A stretch of 64,000 bases of DNA from Chenopodium formosanum (taxonomy: Eukaryota > Streptophyta > Magnoliopsida > Caryophyllales > Amaranthaceae), in NCBI GenBank assembly GCA_024500155.1, contig CM044875.1, forward strand, positions 16,763,203-16,827,202, in the 5' to 3' direction. The position numbers and the translations under genes were made by a program. Positions within the stretch are counted from its first letter, which is position 1; each line of letters begins with the position of its first letter. The notes under the pieces are model-generated. The model saw only the letters and a list, made by a program, of their open reading frames with translations, searched no databases and had not been told where the DNA came from. Below are positions 10,781 through 21,413 of the stretch, in pieces.

Positions 10781-11376
10781 GGTTTTTCTAAGATATGCCC
10801 CTCAAGTTATTGAAATTTCTAAGGTTTACCCATAGTCTTTCAAAGTTATAAGTTGTGTCCTCCACCTCACAATATTTTATCAACAATATCCTTTGACAAT
10901 CATATCCGTTAACGGACGTTAAGTGGCGTTATTAATTTGACCCGATTTCAGTAATAACGGGTCTCTTTGCTTCTTCTAAAAAAAAATAAAAAACCGCTAA
11001 TGTTGCTAGCTGTTTTATGTGCAGTTTTAACATAAAACCGTTAACAACATTAGCGGTTTCAAGCCAAACCAAATACCAATCCTTCATGGACGGTATTTTG
11101 AGAATTTGTTTTTAAATGGGTGCATAATGGGAATTTGTTTTTGTTTCAACATTATTGAGGGAAATCGCTCTTAAGAATTTTGTTTTTTTTTATTTTTTTA
11201 ATGTTTTTAATATGTAAATAGCAACGACATTTAACGAATTCTAACGTCTGTTAATTAATGTTAACGTCAAAGGTTATTGCTAATTAAAAAAAAAGTGAGA
11301 CTGAGGGCACAACTTAGATGTTTGTAAAAGCATGGGCACAACTTCGAAGAAGTTTAGGGGCATAGGTTAGAAAACC
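10781..11376. mobile_element. Mutator-like MITE with internal hairpin
   Basis: The ends are inverted repeats: ggtttttctaagatatgccc on the left and the complement of ggttttctaacctatgcccc on the right, extending with mismatches for about 80 bp. T runs flank both sides, so a 9-bp duplication cannot be proved. Inside, AACCGCTAATGTTG (about 10993) pairs with CAACATTAGCGGTT (about 11045) as a perfect stem. No protein is encoded. It lies about 330 bp upstream of the GSTF-B start. Confidence 0.6.
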
Positions 11377-11639
11377 TTTTTTTTTTCTTTTTCTTTTTCG
11401 TTTTTTTGGTTTTTTTTTTTTTTTTTTTTTTCACAATAGCTTTCCCTTCCTATTTATGGTTAATGTTTTATAGTTTAAACTGTATATTCTAGTAGGTTTT
11501 TATTCTATGTCATTAAAATTAGTAGAGTTGTCAAATCGAATTTATGTTTCATGTGATATTTTGTACTTGTAATAATTTGAACGAGTTTATTTTGTCCATA
11601 AATCCAACAAGGGGTTGAGTTTGTAGATTTTTTGTCCAG

Positions 11640-12350
11640 GTCATATTCGCTTTTGTCGTTAATCATGACAATTTTCTTATTTCCTTCGTTTTTTTTTAAA
11701 TATTACAGTTTAACAGGCACATAATTTTAGACGAAATAATTTACTCGAATATAAAAAGATGTATGTGGGTAGTTGGGATATTACAAAATTATAAGAAAAA
11801 ATAGTGAGATTAATATATTTTATTGAAAATAAGGGATATGATGAGCAAAGAAAAAAAAAGTAGTAGTGGGTTAGACTACTACAAACAGGTGTTCAAAAAT
11901 CGTTTGGGCTGGAAAAATAAACCTGGTTGGACTAGACCAAAGAAACCGGCCGTCCGGTTTCTAGGCCGAGAATTTTAAAAAAGATCTTCGGCATGGTCTG
12001 GTCTAAAACCCCTCAAAAATCGGTCTTGAATCGAATTGGTTGTTCTTTTTTTTTAAAAAAAAAAAAATTATCAATAAAACCTTTATTATTTTAATTTTTA
12101 CATTTAATATGCTACAAATAGTTTTATAATATGAGTTATTTCATTTTAGATGTTCAAAAAAAATATTAAATAATTATTTTTCTTATATATATATTTTCTT
12201 TTTTTCATATTATAGTAAAAACTATTAAAAAGTATACAATAATAATCAAGATACTTTTAATTGATCCGGTCCAAAACCCCTTACAAATCAATCTGGTATT
12301 CCGTTCTTAAAGTTTAAATTTCCAATTTCTGATCTGATTCAGCCATGGTA
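11640..12350. other. Intergenic, repeat-like, no gene
   Basis: A degenerate Stowaway-like segment may lie at about 11680-11870. Two imperfect direct repeats of about 45 bp follow (about 12000 and 12270), both built on a 'ggtc(c/t)aaaacccct' core. No coding potential was seen. Confidence 0.35.
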
Positions 12351-12620
12351 ATTTGTATATTATCACGATTGTTTTTATGTTAACCAAAAACACCTTTTGA
12401 AATCAAGATGAGTAGATAGAAGAAACACCTTAATCATATCACCCAATTAAAGTTTGATTATACCAAACAAGTCTTGGTAAGGAAAAGTTTAATTGTATCT
12501 ATGGGATCAAACTTCATTAGAGAAATTTTGTGGTGGGAATTCTCTTACTCTTCGCTTCCACTTTTAAAGAACATAACTTGCTAACCCAAACTAGGTTGAC
12601 TTGTGAGAGATTTTGGATTG

Positions 12621-12648
12621 ACAACAACAACAACAACAACAACAACAA
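12621..12648. repeat. (ACA)n microsatellite
   Basis: About nine ACA units in intergenic DNA. Confidence 0.9.
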
Positions 12649-12649
12649 A

Positions 12650-14100
12650 ATTGATTATTAATTACTCAAATTGCTTCATTGTCTAACTTTGAGAATGAGT
12701 TGGGAAAGGAGAAAAAAAAAACATTTACCCCGACTACCCAATCTTCTTAATTGGCCCATATCCTATAACCCATTATTAAAATAATTATTTTCTTCACTTA
12801 AGCCAAGCCCAACTCAATAAATTAGCCCACATTCCCTAACTAAACGACACTAAGCTCAAATTTAGCACAAAGTTTAAATGTGCTTAAGCTACATTTAGTT
12901 CACCTCATCTGCTTCTTAGATGTGAGGATCTTATTTGTACACTAATCCTTATGATAAAAATACTAATAATAAAAATAATCGAATTGAGATGTTATTGGAT
13001 TAAATTTGTATTAATCTTTAATACTCCATATTTGCTTATGATCTCTTTTGAATTATTAATTGGGTAAACGCAATGTCACAATTGAATTGCAATCTTGTGC
13101 AATATTGAAATGAAATACAATCCATTATGTCACAGTTTGTTAGTTTGATACAAATTGAAGTATGGTATAAGATGTATTCCCTTCATTTTTGAATGATGTT
13201 ACCTATTTAATGTACTTGTGGTTAAAGAGTGTAAAGTCTAACCACAATTATTTACCAACATGCAATGGATTAACATAGATAGGGTCTTGCTAAAATCGTT
13301 ACAATATATAGCCTTCAAACGTAACCTTTAAAAAAATTTATAATACAAAAACAAATGTATTGATGATGAGTATAGAGGCATGTTTAAAATCCAAATTAAA
13401 AAAGCAAATGGGTACGTCAAAGGTTAACAATACTAATAAAATATCTAAACTAAATATTAAAAAGCGTTCATAAGATTGTATATGTACCACGTGTATCCTT
13501 TCTTACACAGGTATAGCGTCAAATCATCCTTCAACAGCCTTTAGCATCATACCACATCATCATCCAATGATCTTAATTAAAAATGCATACAAATTTATGC
13601 TCTATTACCAAAACAAAATGTATTACATCTCAGCTAAAATTAATCCATGCTCTATTAATCCAAATTTATATATAAATACATTTATGTATATATTAGAATG
13701 TAGAATAAAAACAAAAAAAAAAATCCAAAATAAATTATTGTTTCCCTTGTATTCTAATTTATCCGCATTAAATAAATTAATAAGTCTTTTAAAATGTCTA
13801 ATATAAAAATGAAATTATTCCACCTGAGGCAAACCCAGGGTCACAAACTAGTGAAAAATTAAACTATGGTATAAAAAATCATTCAACCAATGCAATCTAG
13901 GTATAAAATTTTATTTAAACCATCAAAGAAAAATACAATTAATTAATAACAACATTAAACTATAAACTATCTAAGAAAAAGGTAACATTTAAATAAAATT
14001 TTGCAATAAATCAACAATCATTTGATCATCTCAACTTTAATCACTCAAACAAGTATAAATAAATTGTTCATAGCAATAATTAAATTATCCCCAAACTTCG
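12650..14100. other. AT-rich intergenic DNA, no gene
   Basis: Very AT-rich sequence downstream of GSTF-C (minus strand). The short open frame at about 13570-13800 has no recognisable domain and the composition of its surroundings. The last part probably holds the GSTF-C 3' untranslated region. Confidence 0.6.
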
Positions 14101-14117
14101 TATTATAACTAATTAAT

Positions 14118-15798
14118 TTAATTCTCCCCATATTTCATATTTTCCGAAACTTTCTTAAAAGCTGGTCTAGAAGAAATATCCTCCCACCAAGCCTTAACAT
14201 TAGGGCGACTATCAATTAACGTAGCATAAGGAGTAGTCATGAAATAATGAGTGTAAGGAAGATGATGAAGATCAGCTAAGGTGTAGTAATCCCCAGCTAA
14301 GTACTTGGTAGTCCTTAGCCTTTCGTCGTAGATGTCAAGTAGTTTACCAAGTTTATCAAGATTATCGTCGATGATTGTTTGATCAGGAGTTTTTCCTTGA
14401 ATTGGAGCCACAAAGTATTGGTATATGATGGGTTGAATTGATGGGTTGTATTGATGTGCTTCAACTTCCATCCATACTTTAACTATTGCTGCTTCTTTTA
14501 GGTCTCCTTGTCTTAGGAGATCTGTTGTTGCGTTGTCCTTGTATTTCTCTGCTATGTATGATGAGATTGCTCGAGATTCTAGGATGTGACAATGGAAACA
14601 AGAAGTTTAATTTGGGATTCAGATTAAGAATAGATCAAACCAAGCGTTTATGAAAAAAAAAAAAAAAAAAAAAAAAAAGTAGAAATATTAGACGTTTAGG
14701 GTATATAAACTAATTGTCTAACTTATATAAGTTTATTAAATCTTATTAGAACTTAATTCAGTTGTAATTTGAATTTATATAACCTTTATTAACCTTTATC
14801 AAAACTTATTTTTTCTAAATTCTGATAAGAACTTAATTGTTCTAACTTATTTTTCATGAATTACTTGAAAATATATAAGTTGAAGTGAAAAGGGACTTAA
14901 TTAATCATCATGATTTACAACGTATACTCAAATATAAAAACCTAGAGAAACAAAAGCAATGAAATGGAAAAGGCTATCTATGTGTTCTCAATGTTCTATT
15001 ACACATATTAACTAGTAGTTATGAATGGGTTAGTATCATATATAGTTGGGTTATCAAATCATTTCTTATTCTTATATCTCTAATAATTGTGTTTTTTTAA
15101 AGTTAATTAAGAAACTTCTTTGTATCCGTACAGAGTATTGTATAAGAAATGAAAACTAAAGCCAATACTGTACTCACGTATAAATAGAGATTGAATAAAG
15201 ATTTTCAATAAATTAATACTCACTTATGTGGAAACTATTTGACTCCTCTAATTATTTTCTTGACTCTTGAGAAAGAGCATATTTAGATAAATAATTTTCA
15301 TAATTTCAAAACAATTTATTTAAAATAGAGTACTTTATTTGTAAAACTTACCGAACAAAGTGAGATCATCATCTTCAAGTACTGGGATCTGCCCAAATGG
15401 CTGCAAATAAAGTGTATAAACACAAATTAAAAAAGTTATTTCAAATAAAAATATAAAAATCTTTTATAATAGTAATAATGAACTTAACATTATTTCTAGG
15501 TAGTTTTTTTTTTTTTTTTTTTGAAAAGCATTTCTAGATAGTTATAATGCTAGTAAATGAAAACTAAAAAATATCAATATATTGTAATATTTATAATATA
15601 AATATAGATATGTGAAAAATATAAAAGATAGATAGAAGAAGAAAGATTTACATTTTTAGAGAGGAAAGGAGGTTGTTTATGTTCAGCAACAAAGAGATCA
15701 ACAGGAAGAAGCTCAAATTCAACTTCTTTTTCATGCAAACAAGTCAAAACTGTAGCTGTGCATGTTGATATTGGGAGCCCATACACCTTCACACCCAT
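14118..15798 (-). CDS. GSTF: Phi-class glutathione S-transferase (GSTF-C), divergent, intact
   Basis: Three exons: 15798-15652 (147 nt), 15400-15352 (49 nt) and 14578-14118 (461 nt). They join in frame to 218 residues. The start is the ATG of MGVKVYGLPISTCTATVL; the open frame runs a little further upstream but has no ATG there. Ser11 is in the catalytic position. PFGQIPVLEDDDLTLF and ESRAI form the glutathione site. The C-terminal domain has WMEVEAHQY, LAGDYYTLADLHHLP and a FKKVSENMKYGEN tail. It differs clearly from GSTF-A and B (STCTATVL instead of SGATLRV; no Cys or Trp near the C-terminus). It is a separate phi lineage rather than a recent tandem copy. Splice sites are GT-AG. Confidence 0.92.
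14651..14678. repeat. Poly(A) run in intron 2 of GSTF-C
   Basis: About 28 A residues in the intron between exons 3 and 2. No element attached to it was recognised. Confidence 0.85.
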
Positions 15799-15869
15799 TA
15801 TTATTGCCAAAGAGAGAAGAGAGAGTAAAAGAGAGTGTATAAGAAAGTGAGAGACTATAATGGTAGTAG

Positions 15870-15876
15870 TATATAT
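15870..15876 (-). promoter_or_regulatory. Probable TATA box of GSTF-C
   Basis: TATATAT about 75 bp upstream of the GSTF-C start codon on the minus strand, followed by a CT-rich leader (about 15805-15845 on the plus strand, read as its complement). Confidence 0.4.
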
Positions 15877-16097
15877 GGTTTTGATTGTGTGTATCTAATA
15901 GTAAAGAGTTACTTATAAGAGTTATAATTAGAATCGTGGATGTCAATTAGTTTAGCTGGTAAAGTACTTATGGATGATGAGAATAATATCGTAGAAAACC
16001 AAATCACGAATACTTTATAATGCTTTTGTACGCATTAGCATTAATATAGTGTTCTAGTGTTCTATTTATATAAATAACGTAAATTTTTATATGTGGT

Positions 16098-16265
16098 CGG
16101 GATTACTTATACTTGGGTTACTTAGTCAGTCAGGGGTTACTCGTTAAGAGGTTACTTATTCAGGTGTTACTCGGTCGAACAGAGGTTACTCTCACACAAA
16201 AAACGCGCAAACCGACTAAGTGACCCTTGAACAATTGAGTAAACCCTTAATAAGTGACCTCGAAT
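16098..16265. repeat. Fold-back repeat built on GGTTACT units
   Basis: The left arm holds five imperfect GGGTTACT(C/T)-type units (16098-16190), joined by pieces such as cagtcaggggttactcg. The right arm (16205-16262) holds the complementary form (aagtgacc, gagtaaaccc). A short GC-rich spacer with acgcgc separates them. A clearly related structure lies at 55040-55197. Both sit upstream of minus-strand genes, here about 300-470 bp above the GSTF-C start. Confidence 0.5.
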
Positions 16266-16339
16266 ACGCCAGCCACACAGAACAAGCACCGTACGTATAA
16301 ATAATTGTTTTTAATTAGAAAATTCCCAAATAACCTAGC

Positions 16340-17650
16340 GCTCCTTTAAAAAGATAATAATAAACCTTGTTTAGGTTGGTAGATTGCACACCTTAGCAAC
16401 AATAATTCAAACATAGGGTCTGACTGTTAGAAGGGTATAATGCTTAATTAATTTAGGACACTACATATAATTATGAGTGGCGGTGTAAGTGTGTGGTATT
16501 GATTCAATTTGGTAATATACTAGTTTGAGTATCCAATTAACTAAAAATGGTTTGATGGTATTCACTTGATAAAAGAGTACAGTTATTATTAATGAAATTA
16601 TTTGATTATTCCATATAATTTCTTTTTGAGACTTTCATCGTTCTGTCACTTTCATGTGTTGTTCTTGTTATTACTTAGTTTTGGGTTGTTCTCGCTATAT
16701 TTTTGCTGATTATCTTTGTTTGCAATTGGTCCTTGGAATTTGCTAGGAAGAAATGGCTAGTATTGCTTCCAAAAGGAGCAATATTCCTACCAAAAGGAGT
16801 AGTAGTTATGAACAAATAAATAAGAAGCTACTTACTTGTTTGCACGTAACAACACTTTCATCAAATAATAATGATTCGATATAGCTTTTAGATTGTCTTA
16901 TTTTATGTAATTACAGGGTGAATTTTTGTAACACTAGAAATGACTTTGAATATACGTTAAATTGTCTGTTTATATAATTTAGGGAAGACTACTTACACGA
17001 TTGAGGATTAAACTCGGTTTGAAGTCCTCTCAAAGTAGGTTTCATATGAATCAACCCTAAAAGAATTTGACATAAATGTATTGGGGATATGGGATTGCAG
17101 GTTTCACATTTTCACCGCATTCAAACTAATTAGGCACTTATTGTTGACTAAGGAAGGATATGGTCAAAGTTACAAAATCAGTATCTTTGAAAATGCACAA
17201 TAATTCGATTGCACACAATCAATCAATCAGTCAATTGTTCTCATCTATGCACTGCCTACCGCCTAGAGTCTAGAGATGAAGAATAAACTAAACTTCTAGA
17301 ACTACCATCCTACAATAATTATACCTAGATTCGGTCCAACTGCCCTCACATTTATACAATAATTAATTATTAATGGATGAATTCAATGAAATTAAAATTA
17401 CCATGTGATTAAGTTTGTGGAGCACAATATATAATGTCTACTAATTTGATGTAGATGACAATAAAAGTATAAAATATAAACATTTATTTAGATACTAGCT
17501 AGGAAGAAAACAAGCTACGACCGAAATTAGATTTGCCAACATATTGGACGTATGTAAATAAAAGATCGAATTTTGTATACATCATGTGAAGAAATTATAA
17601 TGAATACTCAATGAAAAGGTGATCTAAATAAGATGAAGCAATTTTTTTTA
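16340..17650. other. Intergenic, no gene recognised
   Basis: AT-rich DNA without long open frames or clear repeats. One small local repeat, ccaaaaggag(c/t)a, occurs twice at about 16770-16800. Confidence 0.5.
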
Positions 17651-17754
17651 AATATAACACGATAACTAAGTTAAGTTTTGGTCTAGCTTTTTAAAGTTAG
17701 TGATTCAATTCCCACTAAGAATGCTCTGAAAGGGGCGAATCCCTGTACCTTACG

Positions 17755-18429
17755 CAGGGCCGGCCCTTTCCATGTGCAGCCTGAGCGGCTGCACAGGGCC
17801 CAAAATCTGATGAGGCCCCAATTAGTTATAAATGCTTATATACTTTTTATTGTACTCTAATTTTATTTAAGCTTGTTTAGCTAAGTGGTTGTGCACTTGT
17901 TATTGTTACTGGAGGTTTCACAGATTTTTTTATTAATTTTTTTAATTTTTGGCATTCACTTTTCCCGTTTTCCTTTCACGTTATATAGCGACAATTTTTA
18001 TATGCTCATTGTTGCTGTATATATTTGTTTTTTTTTTTTTTAATTCGACAAATATTCTGTATTAATCTAGTAGTATGATAAATAAAAATTGTTGGCAAAA
18101 AACTTAATTGTGTGTATTCAACTAATATTAAAGTTTATTTTAGAAAGAAATTTGTACATTTAAATATTGTAAATTCGTGTGATGAAGTGTATTTAGTTAA
18201 AGTATAAGGGTGGAGATGTGGTACATTATATAAGATGTGGGATCAAATTGCATTTATATACATGGTATCATATTCTCTTGTGAATTTTTCCTACACCAAT
18301 TAATATTTTTTTAAAAAAATTAAGCATTTTATTTTTGTTTAAAATTTTCATTTTGAAACAATGAATTAAAAGAATTGCCTCGTCATATTTTAATTGCACA
18401 TGGCCTCCGTAATGATTGGGACGGCCCTG
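17755..18429. mobile_element. hAT-like element with 8-bp target duplication
   Basis: A 675-bp element with ends cagggccggccc and gggacggccctg. It is flanked by ACCTTACG (17747-17754) and ACCTTACC (18430-18437), seven of eight bases identical. CAGGG-type ends and an 8-bp duplication fit the hAT superfamily. No transposase is visible. It appears to be inserted inside an older SINE-like repeat (about 17660-18530) that has a B-box-like stretch, gattcaattccc. Confidence 0.72.
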
Positions 18430-18805
18430 ACCTTACCTCTCACTCTCCAAGTGTATAGCCCGCTATTACGGATCAAGTTTACACGACAGGAGATTTATCC
18501 TAATAAAAACTTTCATCTTACCTACCAAAAAAATATAAAATATTAATTCAAATATAGGTGGTCCAATACTACTGAAATATTGAAAAATAATGGCAATTAA
18601 ATACTCAGTTAGCTGTCAAATTTTCGCCAAATAGTCTTTCTTAGGCTTATAATTAATGGATCACCCACATTGATTAGGTTTCCTTAATCCATACATTTTA
18701 AAACAATAAGATTGCTTAGGGCTTGTAATTCACATTATATAGATATTGGGATTCAAAGTCTATATAATTTGACCTTTCTTATTACTTTGTTTTTAATATA
18801 GTTTA

Positions 18806-19062
18806 CTACCTCCGTTTTTTTTAGTTGACATATTTTGATTTTATCGCTATTCACACACTTGCATTTAACCGTGTTTTGTGATTTATACGTAATGAAAAAT
18901 ATAGTCATGTGGAATCTTGTTAGATTCGTGACGATATATAGTTTCAAAATACCAACTTTTTATATTTTATTCTTATCGATACTTAAAAGATATTAAGGGT
19001 TAAATTTGTGTTTTGGCAAACATGACTAAAAAAATGTGTCAACTAAAAAGAAATGGAGGAAG
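18806..19062. mobile_element. Stowaway MITE
   Basis: A 257-bp element with inverted ends ctacctccgtttttttt and aaatggaggaag, flanked by TA at 18804-18805 and 19063-19064. The inner stem (ttagttgacatatt / aatgtgtcaactaa) extends the inverted repeat. Confidence 0.8.
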
Positions 19063-19113
19063 TACATTTTTGGTTAAAATTTTATTTCTTGGCATTAAAA
19101 TTTTAAAAATTTC

Positions 19114-19116
<3 letters not shown>

Positions 19117-19206
<90 letters not shown>
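19117..19206. repeat. (AT)n microsatellite followed by a T run
   Basis: About 45 AT units, then cttc and about 25 T residues. The frames that run through it (tyrosine/isoleucine repeats) are artefacts. Confidence 0.97.
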
Positions 19207-19208
<2 letters not shown>

Positions 19209-19259
19209 TTCTTTTTTTTTTTTTTTTTTTTTTTTGAGGAAAATTTCTTCATATAGTTA

Positions 19260-20940
19260 AAAATGCATGAGTCATATGTATGACCAGGTCAAGTCAGAAC
19301 ACAAATTTCAGTGAACAATCTTCAAATCTGTCTGTATTATGTACTAGATCCGAATAAAAGAATGGAGGATCCTTTTACACATTTATCAATATGATTGGGT
19401 CAATGTTACCCGTTAGAAATGGCCACTTTGTTTGGTTATTATGACTTAATTAATTAGGCCATTATATTAATTAAATACAGGGTGGAGCATCTCAAGAAAT
19501 GCAGTAGTTGGAGTCTATAAAAAACTACATTTTTAAAATATAAATATGAGTAGAATATTATATACTTGAATTATTCTTATTCTACAAGAAAATTTGGAGA
19601 ATATTTGCATTACATCTCTTGCTTGTTGATGTTAATTAGGTTATAAGGAATCTATTGGAGCAGGTACATAACTGGAAAGACTCTTTAGGTTTGATGATCA
19701 AATTAAGGGAAAATTATTAGTTCTAAATAATTTTAGTTATGGGGTTTGTAAAGTATACTACTAACATAATCCGTTAAGGGTGAGTGTTTTAATTTTCGAA
19801 TATTTCACATGATCGTAATTTAGTGAAATATGAGTACTTATATACGTATATTATACCCTCGACACTAATTACATTCTTCTCATTTTGAGAGGAGTAATAA
19901 ACACAATATTTGTACCGAGTACATTCGATACACCTGAATTAACTTATAATTCTGGATTGATTATGCGTATAAATGTATAATAGATAAAGTATTAGGCTAA
20001 AGGCCTACATTTTGCATACATTTTTCTTTGAAAAGCTAACTAGTATATACACTTTGTGTTCAGACAAACCATACATTATTGAATAGATGATTTGATAAAA
20101 TAGTTTTTGAAAATTATAATGAATTGAAGAATATGTTATTTTATGTATAGCTCTAAATGAGATTGAATTCCATGGTTAGCAATTGGTACAGTATAAGTGG
20201 TCCCCCAAACAAGATGATCAGATTCTGAGCCCAACTCTGAAACTGACAATGAGCTGCAAGTATCTTAAGCAATGCAAATAATTAGATAATTATGCTCTAC
20301 TTACAGCTTTGCCGTTCACATGTAGCAACATCAAAATTATATTTTTGTCCTACAAATATGTGATTGGTTGAGTAAAATTAGTCTAAATAGGTTCAAATCT
20401 AACAAAATATTACTCCCCATTTCACAAATTGTTATGTAAAAATAAGCTAAATTCAGTGAGAATTATATACGAAATTAAAAAATATAGAATTTAATAAAAT
20501 TTAATTAAAAATAAATAAAGTTCAATAAAAATAAATTAGGAATAATACTCCATACAATATTAGACCAAAAAAAATACAGGGTAACAACCACAAGAAACCC
20601 AGGGAATCTATAGTCTACACATTAAGCGTTGACCTAGGAAATGGTAATAGAGGTGTGCTGATTTTGTGGTCTAAACACTGTAATGATCAGTTTCTGTATA
20701 AACCCACCAGGCCACCGACGTAGTAGTAATGTTATTTTGCTATCGTATTCAGTTTTCACACTTACTAATCATAATTTCAACCATCAAAACTTTAAATAAG
20801 GTAAAAAGTTTATATTTGAACAGTATATTTAAGGCGATTCTAGCTAGATCTCACGTAACTATTTTTAGATAAATGTAAAACATTAAAGATAATCAGCATA
20901 GTGGGTAAATAGTGTAAAGTTGAAACATTACAAGTAAACT
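19260..20940. other. Intergenic, no gene recognised
   Basis: AT-rich DNA between the GST cluster and the 3' end of the ATG18 gene. No domain-bearing frame or clear transposon end was seen. Confidence 0.5.
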
Positions 20941-20942
20941 TA

Positions 20943-21124
20943 GGGTCTGTTCATATTTACTGAACTAAGCTGAACTGAACTGAATTGATTGAAGCTGAAC
21001 TGAACTGAATTGATTGAAGCTGAACTGAATATTTTATGAGAGAAGGAAATTAGGAGCTAAACTGAACTGAATTGATTGGAGCTGAACTGAACTAAACTGA
21101 AATTAAGCTGAAGTGAACATGCCC
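20943..21124. mobile_element. Harbinger-like MITE, CTGAACTGAA family, copy 4
   Basis: A 182-bp element with ends gggtctgttc and gaacatgccc, flanked by TTA (20940-20942 and 21125-21127). The interior contains a duplicated CTGAACTGAATTGATTGAAG unit and the family block atattttatgagagaaggaa. This is the best preserved of the four copies. It lies about 290 bp beyond the ATG18 stop codon. Confidence 0.75.
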
Positions 21125-21413
21125 TTAAATATAGGAAGTATTAAAACAACATTATAAAAAAACATGTGCGAGGAAGGGTCTGTAAGTAAGCAGCTTCACA
21201 TATTACATCTTATCAGTTAAAGAGCATCCAATTACAGCGATCCATATAAGTAAAAAGCCAATATTTACAACATAAACATGCGCAGTGCATACCTCTGAAA
21301 GCTTAATAGATACAGAGGTAACCGAAATGGTTAAACAAAAATTATAAAAATATACATTGAAGGGGAGTGGGAATGCTAGAAATGCTACATTCTTTTTATT
21401 TCCTGTGCTTCTG

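Noticed and set aside
19013..19237. Open frame across an AT run and T run
   Set aside because: Stowaway end plus microsatellite; no protein domain.
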